A stretch of DNA of 64,000 nt from Valencia hispanica (GCA_963556495.2 OY747713.1:51909828-51973827), one strand, 5' to 3'; counted from the stretch's first letter, positions 1 through 12,187 are shown. The notes: generated from the letters alone by a model not told the origin. A program made the numbers and translations.

Positions 1-141
1 AGGAGAGATGGATACTGTGTAAGGTCTTCACTGACCATGCTTTCATGTCTCATTTTTCGTTTGATCCTGAATACTGGTGGTACATTATCACGAAGGGTTG
101 CCTGTCGCTCTTCAATAAAATGGGCATACTTCCTTCCATAC
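1..141 (-). CDS. Ulp1-like protease gene, probable C-terminal exon (partial)
   Basis: Read on the minus strand, a T-rich acceptor ending in acag is followed by an open frame that runs to the window edge without a stop (about 46 codons). It encodes a basic, charged segment containing YGRKYAHFIEER and later PPVFRIKRKMR. Its first base completes a codon begun in an earlier exon. The exon at 913-963 ends on a whole codon, so either a further exon lies between them or this one belongs to another transcript. Tails of this kind follow the catalytic core in some fish Ulp1-domain proteins; that comparison is from memory and is weak. It could be a host gene or part of a DNA transposon, since several transposon groups carry Ulp1 proteases. 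Confidence 0.4.
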
Positions 142-912
142 CTGTAAAAAACATACATTTCCATGACCCAGAATCAAGACATAAGTGTCACCATAAAGTG
201 TTCTAGTTAAATAAAAAAATCGAGTTATCTTTCAGGAAGCCCTGCAGCGTACCCTTCCAGCTAAGCTTTTCTAATAAGACAATGCATCACCATCTTCTCA
301 GGAGACACGTGTCATCCTAAGAAAGAGCACTGTCACTCTATGAGGACACATTTTTTTATAGTATATAAAAAAGATTTTAAAAGTAGTGATATAATTTTTA
401 CTTTTTTTGTTGTTGAAAACGTACAACACTGAAGTCAAAGCATGCATCCATGGCAAAGTACCAGGCATACTGTAGTGATGATACATTTTCAAACAATATA
501 TATGACACTGCTCATTGAAAAAGTGGACACACATTTACACTGAAATATGTAGTGCAGATATTTACAATAAAATGCATATTAGAAAAGACATGACACTGTC
601 CACAATCCATTTATTTACTTTATAGTAACACTTTTAATTTTTTTATGTATTGATTTCAAGTCATTAAATTGGGCTGTATTGCTTTACATGAGCCAAACAT
701 AGTTCTTGAATTGTATTGGAGCCATGGAAAATACTCCATATCATCCAATGTATTATCAAATCAGTACTTCCAGTACTTCTGTAGCTGGAACAAAATTGAC
801 TTAAGATTGAAACAATTCTTGGCTTAAAAATGCAATTAAAAATTAATTATCCAAAAAAAGAAAACAAAAAATCACATGTCACATTACAGTACATGGCATT
901 ACCCTCACCCAC
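142..912. other. probable intron of the Ulp1-like gene
   Basis: AT-rich sequence between the two candidate minus-strand exons. I looked for a middle exon carrying the rest of the protease core and did not find a convincing one. No repeat family was recognised here. Confidence 0.3.
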
Positions 913-963
913 CATTATCATGTAGACACCACAATCATTGCCATGTGTCTGCTTAGGAACACC
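913..963 (-). CDS. Ulp1/SENP-like cysteine protease, active-site exon
   Basis: A 51 bp minus-strand exon of exactly 17 codons, flanked by an acceptor (gtcatacag) and a donor (gtgggtga). It encodes GVPKQTHGNDCGVYMIM. The pattern Q-x-x-G-x-DCGV is the active-site block of C48 (Ulp1/SENP) peptidases, in which the Gln forms the oxyanion hole and the Cys is the nucleophile. These enzymes cut SUMO or related ubiquitin-like proteins. The clean splice sites and whole-codon length argue for a real exon. The His and Asp of the triad would lie in upstream exons, which I could not find before 1480. It may belong to a host protease or to a transposon-borne Ulp1 gene. Confidence 0.5.
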
Positions 964-1479
964 CTGTATGACAAGAAGGTTACAGTCAATGAATAGTAGA
1001 TAATTACAATTCAGTTTGATTGTGATATTGCAGGCAGGGGAGGAGCCGGTCGGCCGGCTGAAGGATTTGGATTGGATCACAATTTAAGCGGCCGCGAGGC
1101 GAACGCTAACAGCCTGACTCTGAGCTTATCAAAATCATTAAGATTATATTAATCGTGAATAGCGGCCATTTACTCCCAATTTAGGTACTTCAAATGTCCA
1201 ACCAGTATTTATATCAGTTGTTCACTCTCTATATCTTAGTCATGGTTTTATCTTGCAGAACATTCATGGTCACAGATAAAAAAATAAAGAAAAACTATTT
1301 GATTTGTTTGTTTGTTCTTGAATTTCCTTTTGGGGATCAATAAAGTATCTGTCTATCTATATATCTAATGTAGAATGGAGTAGTTATACACAAATGTTTA
1401 TTACAGAATCTTCTTGGTAACAGAATAAATGGTTATATAATAATACTCTATAAAGAACGATCCTGTTCTGCAGATTCAT
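964..1479. other. intergenic or intronic; LINE 3' tail remnant near 1310-1368
   Basis: Mostly unrecognised. At 1310-1368 the phrase gaatttccttttggggatcaataaagt, split here as gaatttccttttgggga then tcaataaagt, is followed by a short ctat/tatc array. This is the typical 3' end of Rex1-type fish LINEs and matches the end of the LINE at 58362-58411. A GC-rich patch with gcggccgc lies near 1088. Confidence 0.35.
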
Positions 1480-2112
1480 TTAAAGAGTAACTAAACCTCA
1501 AAACAACTGTTTTTTGCTTCTAAACTTTATAAATGGGTCTTTACCAAGGCAATCTTTCAGTTTCTGGGATTTTGTTTTACATTTTCGTGTCAAATTGTTT
1601 AATTCTACACTTTTTGGTCCAAAAACAACTTAGTGCTGCCCTCTTAGGGTTGAAGTGTGGCTACTGCATTTGAAATTTGTGATTGGCAGAGGGCGGTACA
1701 TCTTTCCCACTCTTTACGTCACAGGCATGGTCTCACAGACACGCCCCATGGGTTTGGCTATAAAACCATCTCTCAGACATACTCGGCACGTGGCAGAGGG
1801 GGACAGAGTGGGTCCAGTCTCTGAGTGGTGATGCTAACATAGACTAACGTTCAAAACAGATGAACGTCGATCAGATCGATCAGTTGCAAAACTACCAACG
1901 TCGCTTCGGTCACTGTCCATGTTTCAGTGTCAGATTAATAAGCGAGCTGTCACTGTCCTCCTGAACACACCGCCACGTTTCCCCCTCCACTCATCCTCCA
2001 CACTTGGCCACGCCCCTCCGTGCCTTGTGGCACTGCCCACTTTGGTAGAATTTTTCAAATGTTGTCTGGGGGCGGGGTTATAATTTTTCATGGGGTTCAG
2101 TTCCACTTTTAA
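1480..2112. mobile_element. non-autonomous DNA transposon with TTAA target duplication
   Basis: The left end reads TTAA then agagtaactaaacctcaaaa. The right end, reverse-complemented, reads TTAA then aagtggaactgaacccc. The two ends are imperfect inverted repeats, and each is bounded by TTAA, the target site of piggyBac and Kolobok elements. The roughly 630 bp between holds no transposase frame. A TATA-like ggctataaaacc occurs near 1758 inside it, so it could carry promoter-like sequence. Confidence 0.6.
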
Positions 2113-2307
2113 CAGAGAAGCAGTCAAGAAGTTCATGCTAACTCTGGAGGAGCTGCAGAGGTCCAGCTCAGAAGGGAGAATCTGTTGACTTATGAGTTTT
2201 TCACATGCTACCTACAAACAGACCTTTTTAATAGAGTGCCAAGCAGAAACCAATGTAAAGTCCTGCTTAAAGTTCAATACAAGTCATGTAGGGCAGTGTT
2301 CTTAACT
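2113..2307. other. unassigned spacer
   Basis: Short sequence between the TTAA element and the truncated L2 copy. Nothing recognised. Confidence 0.3.
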
Positions 2308-4262
2308 AAGATGACTTAGTTAATAACAGACCTATATCTAACCTTCCTTTTTTGGCCAAAATCCTTGAGAAAATAGTTGCTAATCAAGTTATTGAGCATC
2401 TAAACAGTAACGAGCTGTTTGAAGAGTTTCAGTCAGGTTCTAGAGTTCATCATAGCACTGAAACAGCACTGGTGAAGGTTACTAATGATATTCTCATGGC
2501 CTCAGATAATGGACTTGTGTCTGTTCTGGTTTTGTTAGATCTCAGTGCTGCTTTTGACACAGTCGATCATAATATTCTCTTAGAAAGGCTTGAAGATGTT
2601 GCAGGGATCAAAGGAACAGCACTAGGCTGGTTTAAATCATATTTGTCTGACAGATTCCAGTTTGTTCATCTAAATGATCAATCTTCTTCACTCTCAAGGG
2701 TTACTTGTGGAGTTCCACAGGGTTCTGTGCTTGGACCAATTCTGTTCACCATATATATGCTCCCAATTGGTAGAATCATTAGACAGCATGGGATACATTT
2801 CCACAGCTATGCAGATGATACACAACTATATTTATCCATAAACCCTGATGAACCCAGTCAGTTAGGTAGCTTACAGGCATGTCTGGAAGACATAAAAACA
2901 TGGATGACCCTAAACTTTTTGCTTTTAAATTATGACAAGACAGAAGTTGCTGTCTTTGGACCAGAAGTTCTAAAACAGAATTTGATTAGTCAAACACTTC
3001 ATCTGGATGGCATTAAATTGGCCCCCAGTAATAACGTAAAGAACCTCGGCGTTATTTTTGACCAAAATTTGACATTTAAATCCCATATTAAACAGGTTTC
3101 TAGGATTTCCTTCTTTCACCTCCGGAATATTGCTAAAATTAGAAACATCCTGTCCAGGAGTGATGCTCAGAAACTAGTCCATGCATTTGTTACCTCAAGG
3201 CTGGACTACTGTAATTCTTTACTATCAGAAAGTCCACAAAATGCCATTAAAAGTCTTCAGTTGATCCAAAATGTGGCAGCAAGAGTTCTGATGAATATTA
3301 AAAAGAGAGATCACATTTCTCCTGTTTTAGCTTCCCTTCATTGGCTCCCTGTTAAATCCAGAATAGAATTTAAGATCCTCCTTCTTCCATATAAAGCCCA
3401 TAATAATCAGCTCCATCATACATCAGAGATCTGATTGTTCCATATGTTCCTAACAGAGCACTTTGCTCTCAGACTGCAGGTTTACTTGTAGTTCCTAGGA
3501 TTTCTAAAAGTAGAATGGGAGGCAGATCTCTTAGTTATCAGGCTCCTCTCCTGTGGAACCAGCTCCCAGCTTTAGACACGTGAGGCAGACACTCTGTTTA
3601 AAACTTTCCTTTTTGATAAAGCTTATAGTATAGAGTGGCTTAGGTCATCCTGAGCTATCTCTGTAGTTATGCTGCTATAGGCTTAGACTGCTGGAGGACA
3701 GACTTACCAATTTTCTTCACTCGGCTACTTTTCTCTCCTACTACTCTCCAGTTGTATTATTTGTTGTTATTTCGACTGTTAACTTTGTTTGGACGGGGGG
3801 CATCAACTGGGATGATGCTACCAGTAACTGAACATCCACCGTGTCATGTTATCAACTTTTTACATTCTTTAATATAGAAAGTACTCATATCAGTTCTGTT
3901 GTTCTTTCTGTGTCTCTGCTCTGTCTTCTTGAACCCCCAGACGGCCGTGGCAGATGGCCGCTCGTACTAAGACAGGTTCTGGTTCTGGTTCTGCTGGAGG
4001 TTTCTTCCTGTTAAATGGGAGTTTTTCCTCTCCACTGTCTTGCTCGGTATGAGGGATTGCTGTGGTTGGAGTTTGCATCAACGGGGCGTTGCCAGTCAAT
4101 GACTCGATGCAATCTGCTGGGATTCCTTCAATAGGGAACTTACTAAAACTTTAAACTAATTTGAATGTTTTTATGATTTTATTGAAATGACTTTTCTTGT
4201 AAAGTTTCTTGAGATGATATCTGTTGTGAATCAGCGCTATAGAAATAAACTGAATTGAATTA
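2308..4262 (+). mobile_element. L2/CR1-type LINE, subfamily A, 5'-truncated copy 1
   Basis: The copy begins inside the reverse transcriptase (RT) region and runs through the full 3' UTR to the family's terminal phrase, a cgctat..aaataaactgaatt tail at 4232-4260. The same sequence recurs at 22021-24075, 45055-46285 and, inverted, at 9872-10372. Loss of the 5' end is the usual outcome of incomplete target-primed reverse transcription. Confidence 0.85.
2352..3434 (+). pseudogene. L2-A reverse transcriptase fragment (360 codons)
   Basis: An open frame covering most of the RT domain. Visible blocks in order are the HHSTETALVKV region (about residues 33-44), [17 protein letters not shown] (62-78, with catalytic Asp), GVPQGSVLGP (about 120-129) and SYADDTQLY (about 153-161, the catalytic pair). 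The thumb ends with SLHWLPVKSRIEFKILL. The endonuclease and ORF1 are missing. The frame ends early at LHHTSEI because one base is lost near 3411 relative to copy 3 at 45323; copy 2 has the same loss. The fragment has no promoter and should not be functional. Confidence 0.85.
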
Positions 4263-4264
4263 TT

Positions 4265-4435
4265 CAACCCTGCTCTTCAAGGCACACTGCCCTGCATGTT
4301 TTAGATGTTTCCCTGATTTCAATTGATGACTGCTTAATGGGCCTTTGCTGAACTTTAATCATCTGAAGGAGGTGTGTTAAAGCAGGGAAACATCTAAAAC
4401 ATGCAGGTCAGTGTGCCTTCAGGAAAACGGTTGGG
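4265..4435. mobile_element. hairpin MITE
   Basis: About 50 bp at each end are inverted repeats. The left arm contains aaggcacactgccctgcatg and ttttagatgtttccctg; the right arm contains cagggaaacatctaaaac and atgcaggtcagtgtgcctt. The outer ends are caaccctg and, inverted, cccaaccg. The transcript could fold into a long hairpin. It lies directly after the L2-A tail. Superfamily not determined. Confidence 0.6.
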
Positions 4436-4665
4436 AAAAACTGATGTAGGGGATCTAGTTAACATGATTCATGAATGGTGTCTCGTGGTGCGCATGCGTC
4501 AGCGTCAGTCAGCCGGCTACCGGCTCCCTATCAAGCACGGTTTTAAACCTTTTTAAAGACCAGTTTTAACGGATTTTTAAACACCACTGACTTATTAATA
4601 ACCAGGACGTTTTTTACCGGATCGTTTTAATCCCTGGGGTAAGCGCGGATTACTTCTCCCCCACC

Positions 4666-5771
4666 ATGCCTCCACTCACCCGCAGTCCTGGGTGTGATGG
4701 CTGCGCAAAACTTAGCCAGAGGGTTCTGGAGCTAGAGCAGAGGATCTCAACACTCCACCAAATCCAGGACCATGAGCGCGACGTGGACATCATCTTCGGC
4801 CGGACTTTCGCCGCCGCCAGCAGTGCACAGCTGGCGGACACCATTTCCTGCCAGCCCGGCGAAGCTGCGGGGGGAGGATCCATCGCTGGGCCTCCAGGCG
4901 GACTCGCGGTGCCAAACGCCCGCGTAACATCTGCAGCAGAGGAGGACCGCTAGTTCGAGCAAGGGGCTAAACCAAAAGCCCCCATCAGCTCCACTCCGGT
5001 GCTCCAGGGTGCCTGGTTAACGTTTGGGTCAGGCCGCGGTGGAGGTGCTTGGAGCAGCCGCCACCGCTCTTCTCCAACCTGCCTGCCTCTATCAAACCGT
5101 TTCAGCGCCCTGGATGCGGATTTCCCTCCTCTGACAGCCCCTGGTCGCCGTAACTCCGTAGGAGCGCCGCCTATTCCCTCCCAGAAGCAGGAGCAACAGC
5201 CGGACTTCCGCAGCCCCCCACGTCGCGCCAAACCCCGGGCTGCAGCCAGAACTTGCCGAGGAGTGCTCCACTTCACCCCGAACCCTCGGAACGAGCCCTC
5301 GGCGCCGATTAAACATCGCTGCAGTCCTAGGGAAGCTTCTACACCTGGCATACAGCAAGTCCTGGATGGTGAACGATCCTCTGCCCAGCGCAACATCCGC
5401 CTGCAGACCCGCCGCCCACCACACTCATCATCGGGGACTCTATCATCAGAAACGTGAGGATGAGAGGAGCCCTTACACTGTGTTTCCCTGGAGCCACTGT
5501 CACGGACATTACCGAACAGATCCTGCAGCTCATTGATCAACACAAATCTGTGAGTAAAGTTGTGATTCATGCTGGCACCAATGACATTTATAAACAGCAG
5601 ACTGAGCTCCTGAAGCGTGATTTTATTCACCTTTTTAATAAACACACGTCTCTGTTTTTATTTCTGGCCCCACTCCCACTGTCGGCAGAGGAATTGGCCA
5701 TTTTAGCAGACTTTTATCCCTTAATACTTGGCTCTCCTCCATCACCGCCGTTCACAATATTGGTTTTATAG
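4666..5771 (+). pseudogene. L2-B ORF1: coiled-coil plus SGNH esterase-like domain (broken)
   Basis: The start at 4666 follows caccATG. The N-terminal part has a Cys pair (CDGCAKL) and a leucine-rich stretch (LSQRVLELEQRISTLHQI) able to form a coiled coil. A TAG interrupts at 4951-4953, then the same frame resumes as a Pro/Arg-rich linker to 5457. A frameshift near 5440 moves to the next frame, which holds an SGNH/GDSL-esterase-like domain: IIGDSIIRNV (nucleophile Ser), FPGATVTDI, and HAGTNDIYKQ (the conserved GxND block). CR1/L2 ORF1 proteins of this type bind RNA and often carry such an esterase. The later His block is unclear here. Two lesions make it a pseudogene. Confidence 0.7.
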
Positions 5772-6165
5772 ACAATTTTAACATTTTTTGGGGCAGGAAG
5801 CACCTGTTTGGACCAGATGGGCTCCATCTACATAGACAAGGCACTCGTACACTGACATTGAGCCTGGCATGTCCACGCCCCCCCTGTCAACTACACTGGC
5901 CACAGCTGCCCCTGCCCTCTCTGATTCCTCTGCCACATCCTGATGTGCAAATGGTCCCTGCTCCTATGAACTCACCCCTGATTTTAACAGTAACTCACAT
6001 ACTGGACTTGGACCTTGTTCTACCTCATTCATACCTGTTATTATCAGCAGAGAGCGGACTAAAAATCATAAACCAAACAAATGCAATCCAAATAATCTCA
6101 AAAAGTTGCCAAAAGCCCCACTTTCAGTAAATCATACAGTCCCTCCATCTCCAATCACTATTAAT

Positions 6166-8625
6166 ATGGCACTTTTTAATGTTCGCTCTCTGCTGAACAA
6201 AACTTTTATAATAAATGATCTGATTTTAGACCTTAATCTTCATTGTTTATTTTTAACAGAAACTTGGCTGAGTGCAGATGCCCCTGTTGTTCTTACCTCC
6301 CCACCTAATTTTTACTTCACTTATTCTACGAGGAGTAGCGAAAGGGGAGGCGGAACTGCTTTTATAAGTTCATCAACATTTTCCGCCAAACCTGTTTTAT
6401 TTGATAACTATTTTACTTTTGAATATAATGCAAATGTTTTTAGCACTCCTCAGATTTTATGTGTCACAATTTATAGGCCTCCTAAAAAGAGTGCACTTTT
6501 CATTCAAGAATTTTCAGAGTTTTTATCAATCCTTTGAAAGGATCATTTTAGCTGGTGATTTTAATCTACATATAGATAACCTTTTAGATCCTTTATCAAC
6601 AGATTTTTTAAACATCCTGACTTATATGGATTTTAGCCAACATGTCATGCAGCCGACTAAAAGTTTAAAATCTAAAGCTGCAACGCCGTGGAAAAATGAA
6701 AACCTCAGAAAAATGAAGAGAAATTGTAGGGCGGCAGAGAGAAAATGGAGGAAAAGTAAAACCACAATAAACCATCAAATATACACAGATCTTCTCAAAT
6801 TATACAACAATGCAGTAAGAAATTCATACTTCTCCAAAATCATCTCGGAACATAAAAATAATTCCAAAATCCTTTTTTCCACCATTGATAAACTTTTTAA
6901 CTGAGCTACTACTGCATTTCCTAAAACCCCCTCAAACACTCTTTGTGAGGAGTTCGCAGACCACTTCAGAGGGAAGGTAGACACCATCAGATGTAAGATT
7001 TTATCTTCTCAGAGTAACAAGGTTTTAGACAAATCTAAGTGTGTGTCTTTACCAGAGGAAATGCTGGACAGTTTTGTCCTGGTAGAAGCTGGGACTCTTG
7101 ATAAAGTTTTCTCCTCAGTGAGGCCCACCACATGTGTTTTGGACCCGATTCCCACTTCCTTTTTTAAGCAATTTTATGGATCTTTTAGAGAGGAGATTTT
7201 AATCATGATGAATTGCTCCCTTCAGACGGGGGTCTTTCCTGCCGCCTTTAAACAGGCGGTGGTGAGGCCCCTGTTGAAGAAGAGCAATTTAGATTTTAAT
7301 GATTTTAACAATTTTAGACCGGTATCTAACTTACCTTTTTAAAGCAAAATTTTAGAAAAAATTGTTTTAATTCAACTTAATGATTTTATTACTGAGCACA
7401 ATGTCCTGGAGAAATTTCAGTCTGGTTTTAGGGTGAACCACAGCACAGAGACGGCCCTTCTAAAGATTTTAAATGATTTTAGATTAAACTATGATGCACA
7501 GAGTGTGACAGTGTTGGTTCTACTGGATCTAAGCGCTGCCTTCGATACAGTAGACCACACTATTCTTTTAACCCGTTTAAAACAGATCGGCCTCTCTGGT
7601 GCTGTTCACAAATGCTTCACATCCTATCTCACAGACAGGACTTTTATGGTAAGTTTAGATACCTGCTCCTCTAGGGTCCATAGGATTACATGTGGTGTGT
7701 CCCAGGGTTCGATTTTAGGCCCAGTGCTTTTTAACCTTTATATGCTCCCTCTTGGCAGTGTCATCAGAAGACATGGAGTCAACTTTCACAGTTATGCTGA
7801 TGATACACAGCTGTACATCTCCATGTCTCCCGATGACACACGGCCAATGGACGGACTTTTTAACTGTTTTTTAGACATTAAATCCTGGATGGCAGAAAAC
7901 TTTCTCCAGCTCAACCAGGACAAAACTGAAGTTTTAGTCATCGGTCCTGAAGCTCAGAGAGAGAAACTTTTACCAAAACTACAATCACTGTCTTTTAATC
8001 CCTCTTTACAAGTGAAGAACTTGGGCGTGATTTTTGACTCTGAGCTGACTTTTATTCCTCACATAAAAAATATTACTAAAATAGGTTTTTATCAACTAAA
8101 GAACATCACCAGAGTCGCCCCATTCTCTCTCTAGCCAATACGGAGACGCTGATGCATGCTTTTATCTCCAGTAGGATTGATTACTGTAATGCCCTGCTTT
8201 CTGGTCTTCCCAAAAAGAGTATATCAGGTTTACAACTACTACAAAATTCAGCAGCACGTGTCCTGACGAAGACCAGGAGGCGGCAGCACATTACACCGGT
8301 CTTAAAATCATTGCATTGGCTCCCCGTACATTTCAGGATCGACTTTAAGGTTCTTTTAATGGTTTTTAAGTGTCTTAATGGTCTTGGGCCTTCTTATCTG
8401 TCTGAACTGCTTTTACCATATAAACCTTTGCGGTTTCTGCGCTCCTCTGGCAGCCGTCTCCTTGTCACCCCAAAAGTCAGGACACACACGCATGGCGAGG
8501 CGTCTTTCCAGTTTTGTGGCCCTCAACTCTGGAACAGGCTGCCAGAGGAGCTCAGGGCTGCAGAGAACGTTCATGTTTTTAAGAGCAGGCTCAAGACTCA
8601 CCTTTTTAGCTTAGCTTTTAACTGA
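6166..8625 (+). pseudogene. L2-B ORF2: endonuclease and reverse transcriptase (broken)
   Basis: The ATG at 6166 starts MALFNVRSLLNK, the first block of the apurinic-type endonuclease; LFLTETWLS, ERGGGTAFI and VTIYRPPK follow. A frameshift near 6537 is followed by ILAGDFNLHID in another frame. The end of the endonuclease is deleted: QPTKSLKSKAATPW joins straight to the linker. RT blocks follow at 7043-8134: a stop at 7340-7342, then [27 protein letters not shown] and SYADDTQLY (intact catalytic pair). The thumb, after a frameshift near 8120, runs to 8625. Several stops make the protein impossible, although each motif is well kept. Confidence 0.8.
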
Positions 8626-9194
8626 TTATTATTTATTACTGTTTGTTTAATTGCTCTGCATGTTTTATATGATTATATTTTTATCAGTTTTACTATTTAA
8701 TCTTAGCACATTAATTTACTGTTTATTTTTATACTTTAACTTATTATATATTATATTAATCCCCGTTCTAGTGTTTCCTCTGTGGGAGCCCTCTGCCTCG
8801 GGAGCAGTGGTCGGCTGTAGCTGCCTGGGTGCTCTCCAGGTGGAGCTTGGGTGGAGGTGGGGGTCTTGGCCTTGCCTCCACTGGGCCCCTGTGTCGGTGC
8901 CTCGGCTGCTGCTGTTAGTCTACCGCTGCCGGGGCAGATGGCTCCTCTGATGGGGTTTCCTTGCATGGTTCATCTACACTCGGCCCAATGTCCTTTTTAC
9001 TTTTTCTTTTAACTGTGTGTGTGCATGGGAGTTGGGTTGGGGGGAGGGGGGTATAACTGTGACCATGCTTTTAAATCTGTGGGGGAGGGAAGGGAAGGTG
9101 GTTTTATGTGGGGTCATTTTAATCTGTAAAGCACTTTGTGATGCAACTTCTTGTATGAAAAGCGCTTTATAAATAAAGTTTGATTTGATTTGAT

Positions 9195-9289
9195 GTGGAA
9201 TAAGGTGGTCTGACATGTGGAGCCCTATGTGTGTCAGTAAACTAGTGGCACATGACCCTGAGCATACCATCCTCATGTTGGCACAGGAA
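9195..9289. other. unassigned spacer
   Basis: Short stretch between the L2-B tail and the Tc1 scrap. It may include more decayed Tc1 sequence. Confidence 0.3.
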
Positions 9290-9500
9290 GATGTCTGCCA
9301 AATAGGATGTTTTTCTTCAGCGGGGTCAGGGAAGCTTGTCAGAGTTTATGGGAAGATGAATGGAGGTAATTACAGAACAATCCAGGGGAAATACATAACA
9401 TTAGAGGCTGGACAAGAGGCTTTAAAATGGGGCAGAGCTTCACCTTCCAGGAGGATAACTACCATAAACAGCCAGAGTGATGCAAGACCTGAGTGATGCA
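9290..9500 (+). pseudogene. Tc1 transposase scrap
   Basis: The frame reads SGKLVRVYGKMNGGNYRTI and then, near LKWGRASP, the decayed remains of the QDNDPKHT region. This matches the segment of Tc1/mariner transposases between the second and third acidic residues. No inverted repeats remain on either side. Confidence 0.55.
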
Positions 9501-9871
9501 AGCCATTCAGATGTCATAGAGACGTTATGTTGAAAACAAGGACATCTAACCCACTGAAATTGAAGGCTGGAACTCGTTTGTCTGGTTAGACAGTAAACCC
9601 TTTAATCTGGTGATATTAGCAAGCTAATTTAGTTACAGACTTTATTTGGTTGTTAAAATTTAGATCCAAGTTCAAACCTACATCCAGGTTCCTCACACAC
9701 TTGCCTTAAATCGTAAGCCCTATTGAGTCTGGGGTGCTAATCTTAATCCTCACATTTTTTGAACAAACCAAAAAAAAGTTTCTATTTAATCTGCATTAAG
9801 ATGGAGAAATTGTGACCCACCTGACTCACTGAGTCTAGGGTCCTGTGCTGACGCAGATATAAAGTCGTGTG
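9501..9871. other. no feature recognised
   Basis: AT-rich sequence with no convincing frame or repeat. Confidence 0.3.
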
Positions 9872-10372
9872 TTCAATTCAATTCAATTCAGTTTATTTAT
9901 ATAGCGCCAATTCACAACAGATGTCATCTCAAGGCACTTAACAAGAAGTCATTTCAATACAATTATACAAACATTCCAATCAGTTAAAAAGTTTCCTATT
10001 TAAGGAATCCCAGCAGATTGCGTCAGTCATTGGCGTGAGGTTGGGCAGATTTCCAACCACAGCAATCCTTCAGCAATCCCTCATACTGAGCAAGCATGTA
10101 GCGTCAGTGGAGAGGAAAAACTCCCCTTTAACAGGAAGAAACCTCCAACAGAACCAGGCTCAGTAGGAGCGGCCATCTGCCACGACCGTCTGGGGGTTTG
10201 AGAAGACAGAGCAGAAACACAGAAGGAACAGAAGATCCGATATAAGAGAACTTTCTATGTTACAGAAAGTAAAAAGTTGATAACAGGACACAGTGGATGT
10301 TCAGTTACTGAGAGGATCATCCCAGTCGATGACCCCCGTCCAACAGGGCATTGCAGCCAAGCAGGATACCAG
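9872..10372 (-). mobile_element. L2-A 3' UTR fragment, inverted
   Basis: Begins with the reversed tail (caattcaattcaattcagt) and matches the last 500 bp of the copies at 22021-24075 and 45055-46285, ending at gcaggataccag. It contains only 3' UTR, so it is a very short 5'-truncated insertion. Confidence 0.8.
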
Positions 10373-10385
10373 TGTTGTCAGCACA

Positions 10386-10915
10386 CAGTTTAAACCAGAT
10401 GTTTACATACATTTTAAAAAAAATCCACAAAAAGATTTTTTTTCTTTACTGTCAAACATCCAATCTGAGTCCAAATCTGAGTAAATGTTTGTTTTTTTTA
10501 TCAATAAATAATTAGTTGTTTTTTTTAAATGTAAGAATAAAGAGAGAGCATTGCAAAAAAAAAATTGTATTACCTTCATCAAAATCAGAAATATACATAC
10601 ACTTCCTCAGTGTTTGAAAGAACTGCACCAAAACTGTTTCACTATGACCATACATTTCTGGTTTCTTTTCGCAAGTTTTCTAAAATCGTTTGCTGGAATT
10701 CCCATGTTTTTATACTTGCTTATTGTTGTTTGAGCAGATTAAAGTGGGACCTTCAAGCATCTGGAAATTGCACCTAAGGATGAGCCACACTTGTGGAGGT
10801 CCATAATTCTTCTCCTGATGTCTTGGTTGAGTTCTCTTGACTTTCCCATGATGTCAAAGAAAGAGGCTCTGTGTTTTGGGTGTGTTTTTATATGCGTACC
10901 TCTTCAAACAGGAAT
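10386..10915 (-). mobile_element. Tc1/mariner element, internally deleted
   Basis: The left end (cagtttaaaccagatgttta then catac) looks like the terminal repeat of a fish Tc1 family. The right part holds the start of a transposase on the minus strand. The opposite terminal repeat is missing or decayed. Confidence 0.5.
10745..10849 (-). pseudogene. Tc1 transposase N-terminal fragment
   Basis: An ATG at 10849 starts MGKSRELNQDIRRRIMDLHK, followed by GSSLGAISRCLKVP. This is the first helix-turn-helix of the Tc1 DNA-binding domain. The catalytic domain is absent, and the sequence after this point runs into the terminal repeat. Confidence 0.6.
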
Positions 10916-11417
10916 ACGTCTGTGGATGGGAATACTGGTCCAAGATGGCGGCCGGATTTCTTGCCTCAGACCAAGCAATGCGGGTTCTACTCTTTATAAT
11001 GTCTGTGGTTATAACAACCACATATGGGCCCTTTCTCAATACTCAAGAACACGAGTACGTTGTTGTGTGCTTGGCAAGTAGTTGTAAGTCTGTTCTGTAC
11101 AGTGGTTCTACAACTGGAACAGAGTGTACTTTTGTCGGTTGATGTCGCTGCTCAGCTACAATCTTTCCAGAGTTTCAATAAATGGTCCAGGTTTATTCGG
11201 GAGTGGGATTATTTTTACATTCATAATGGATAGTAAAATATGAAAAACATTTTTGACTGATATCAAATATACAAAACAAGAAAGAAGTGTCAATACAAAA
11301 TAGAAAACTTTTAAAATAATGAGCTAAAGTTTTTAACAGGCACTGCTAATTAAATGGTGGTTTACCACCTCGTATTAGTTATTATTTATTGTCTCATATG
11401 ATATAATTGATGATGAT
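10916..11417. other. unassigned sequence
   Basis: Contains a caagatggcggccgg patch near 10940 and short overlapping frames with no known motif. Nothing reliable. Confidence 0.25.
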
Positions 11418-11595
11418 TGATGATATAGAAGACACCTAGTTGGGTGATCATAGCATGTGTGTCTGCCACCACCTTGTGTGTGTGTCAAGAGTGCGTTAGT
11501 GCGCTTGTGTGTGCGTGCTTGAGGGGCGCGTACAGAGGTTTCAAGGGTGCACACTCACCTGTGGAGAGGCAGCTGAGGGGAGAGGCAGTCATGGG
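11418..11595 (+). repeat. BEL/Pao 5' LTR, first part
   Basis: Matches 24206-24378 of the right LTR almost base for base (catgtgtgtctgccaccacc; gaggcagctgaggggagagg). The exact first base is uncertain by a few positions because of a TGATGA repeat at the junction. It ends at GTCATGGG, the hAT target. Confidence 0.8.
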
Positions 11596-11714
11596 CAGGG
11601 CCACCTTAACCAGCTGATAGGCCCCGGGCCAGAGAGGCTCAGTGGCCCCCCCCACCCACGGCCCTTATATATGTGTGTGTTATAGACGGCTCCTATGTGT
11701 GTATAGATAGATAC

Positions 11715-12063
<349 letters not shown>

Positions 12064-12187
12064 CACCATAAAACATATAACAAAGTAGTGAATACCACCA
12101 TCACCTCTGCATAAACATCAAATAGTGATGACAGCAGAAACAAAGAACAGCAGCTAACAAGTCAGTGCAAGGACCTTCTCTTTAAAG

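Larger units (their letters stand above)
4478..9194 (+). mobile_element. L2/CR1-type LINE, subfamily B, nearly full length (copy 1)
   Basis: The only copy in the window with a 5' UTR (about 4478-4665), ORF1, ORF2 and 3' UTR in order. It ends in aaataaagtttgatttgatttgat, split here as aaataaagtttgattt and gatttgat, at about 9170-9194. ORF1 and ORF2 both carry stops and frameshifts, so the copy is dead. Related minus-strand copies lie at 36316-39298 and 39976-40775. A mobile copy would need only a few repairs, which suggests fairly recent insertion. Confidence 0.85.

Noticed and set aside
4747..5645. Long minus-strand frames (up to 231 codons)
   Set aside because: Antisense shadows of the GC-rich L2-B ORF1.
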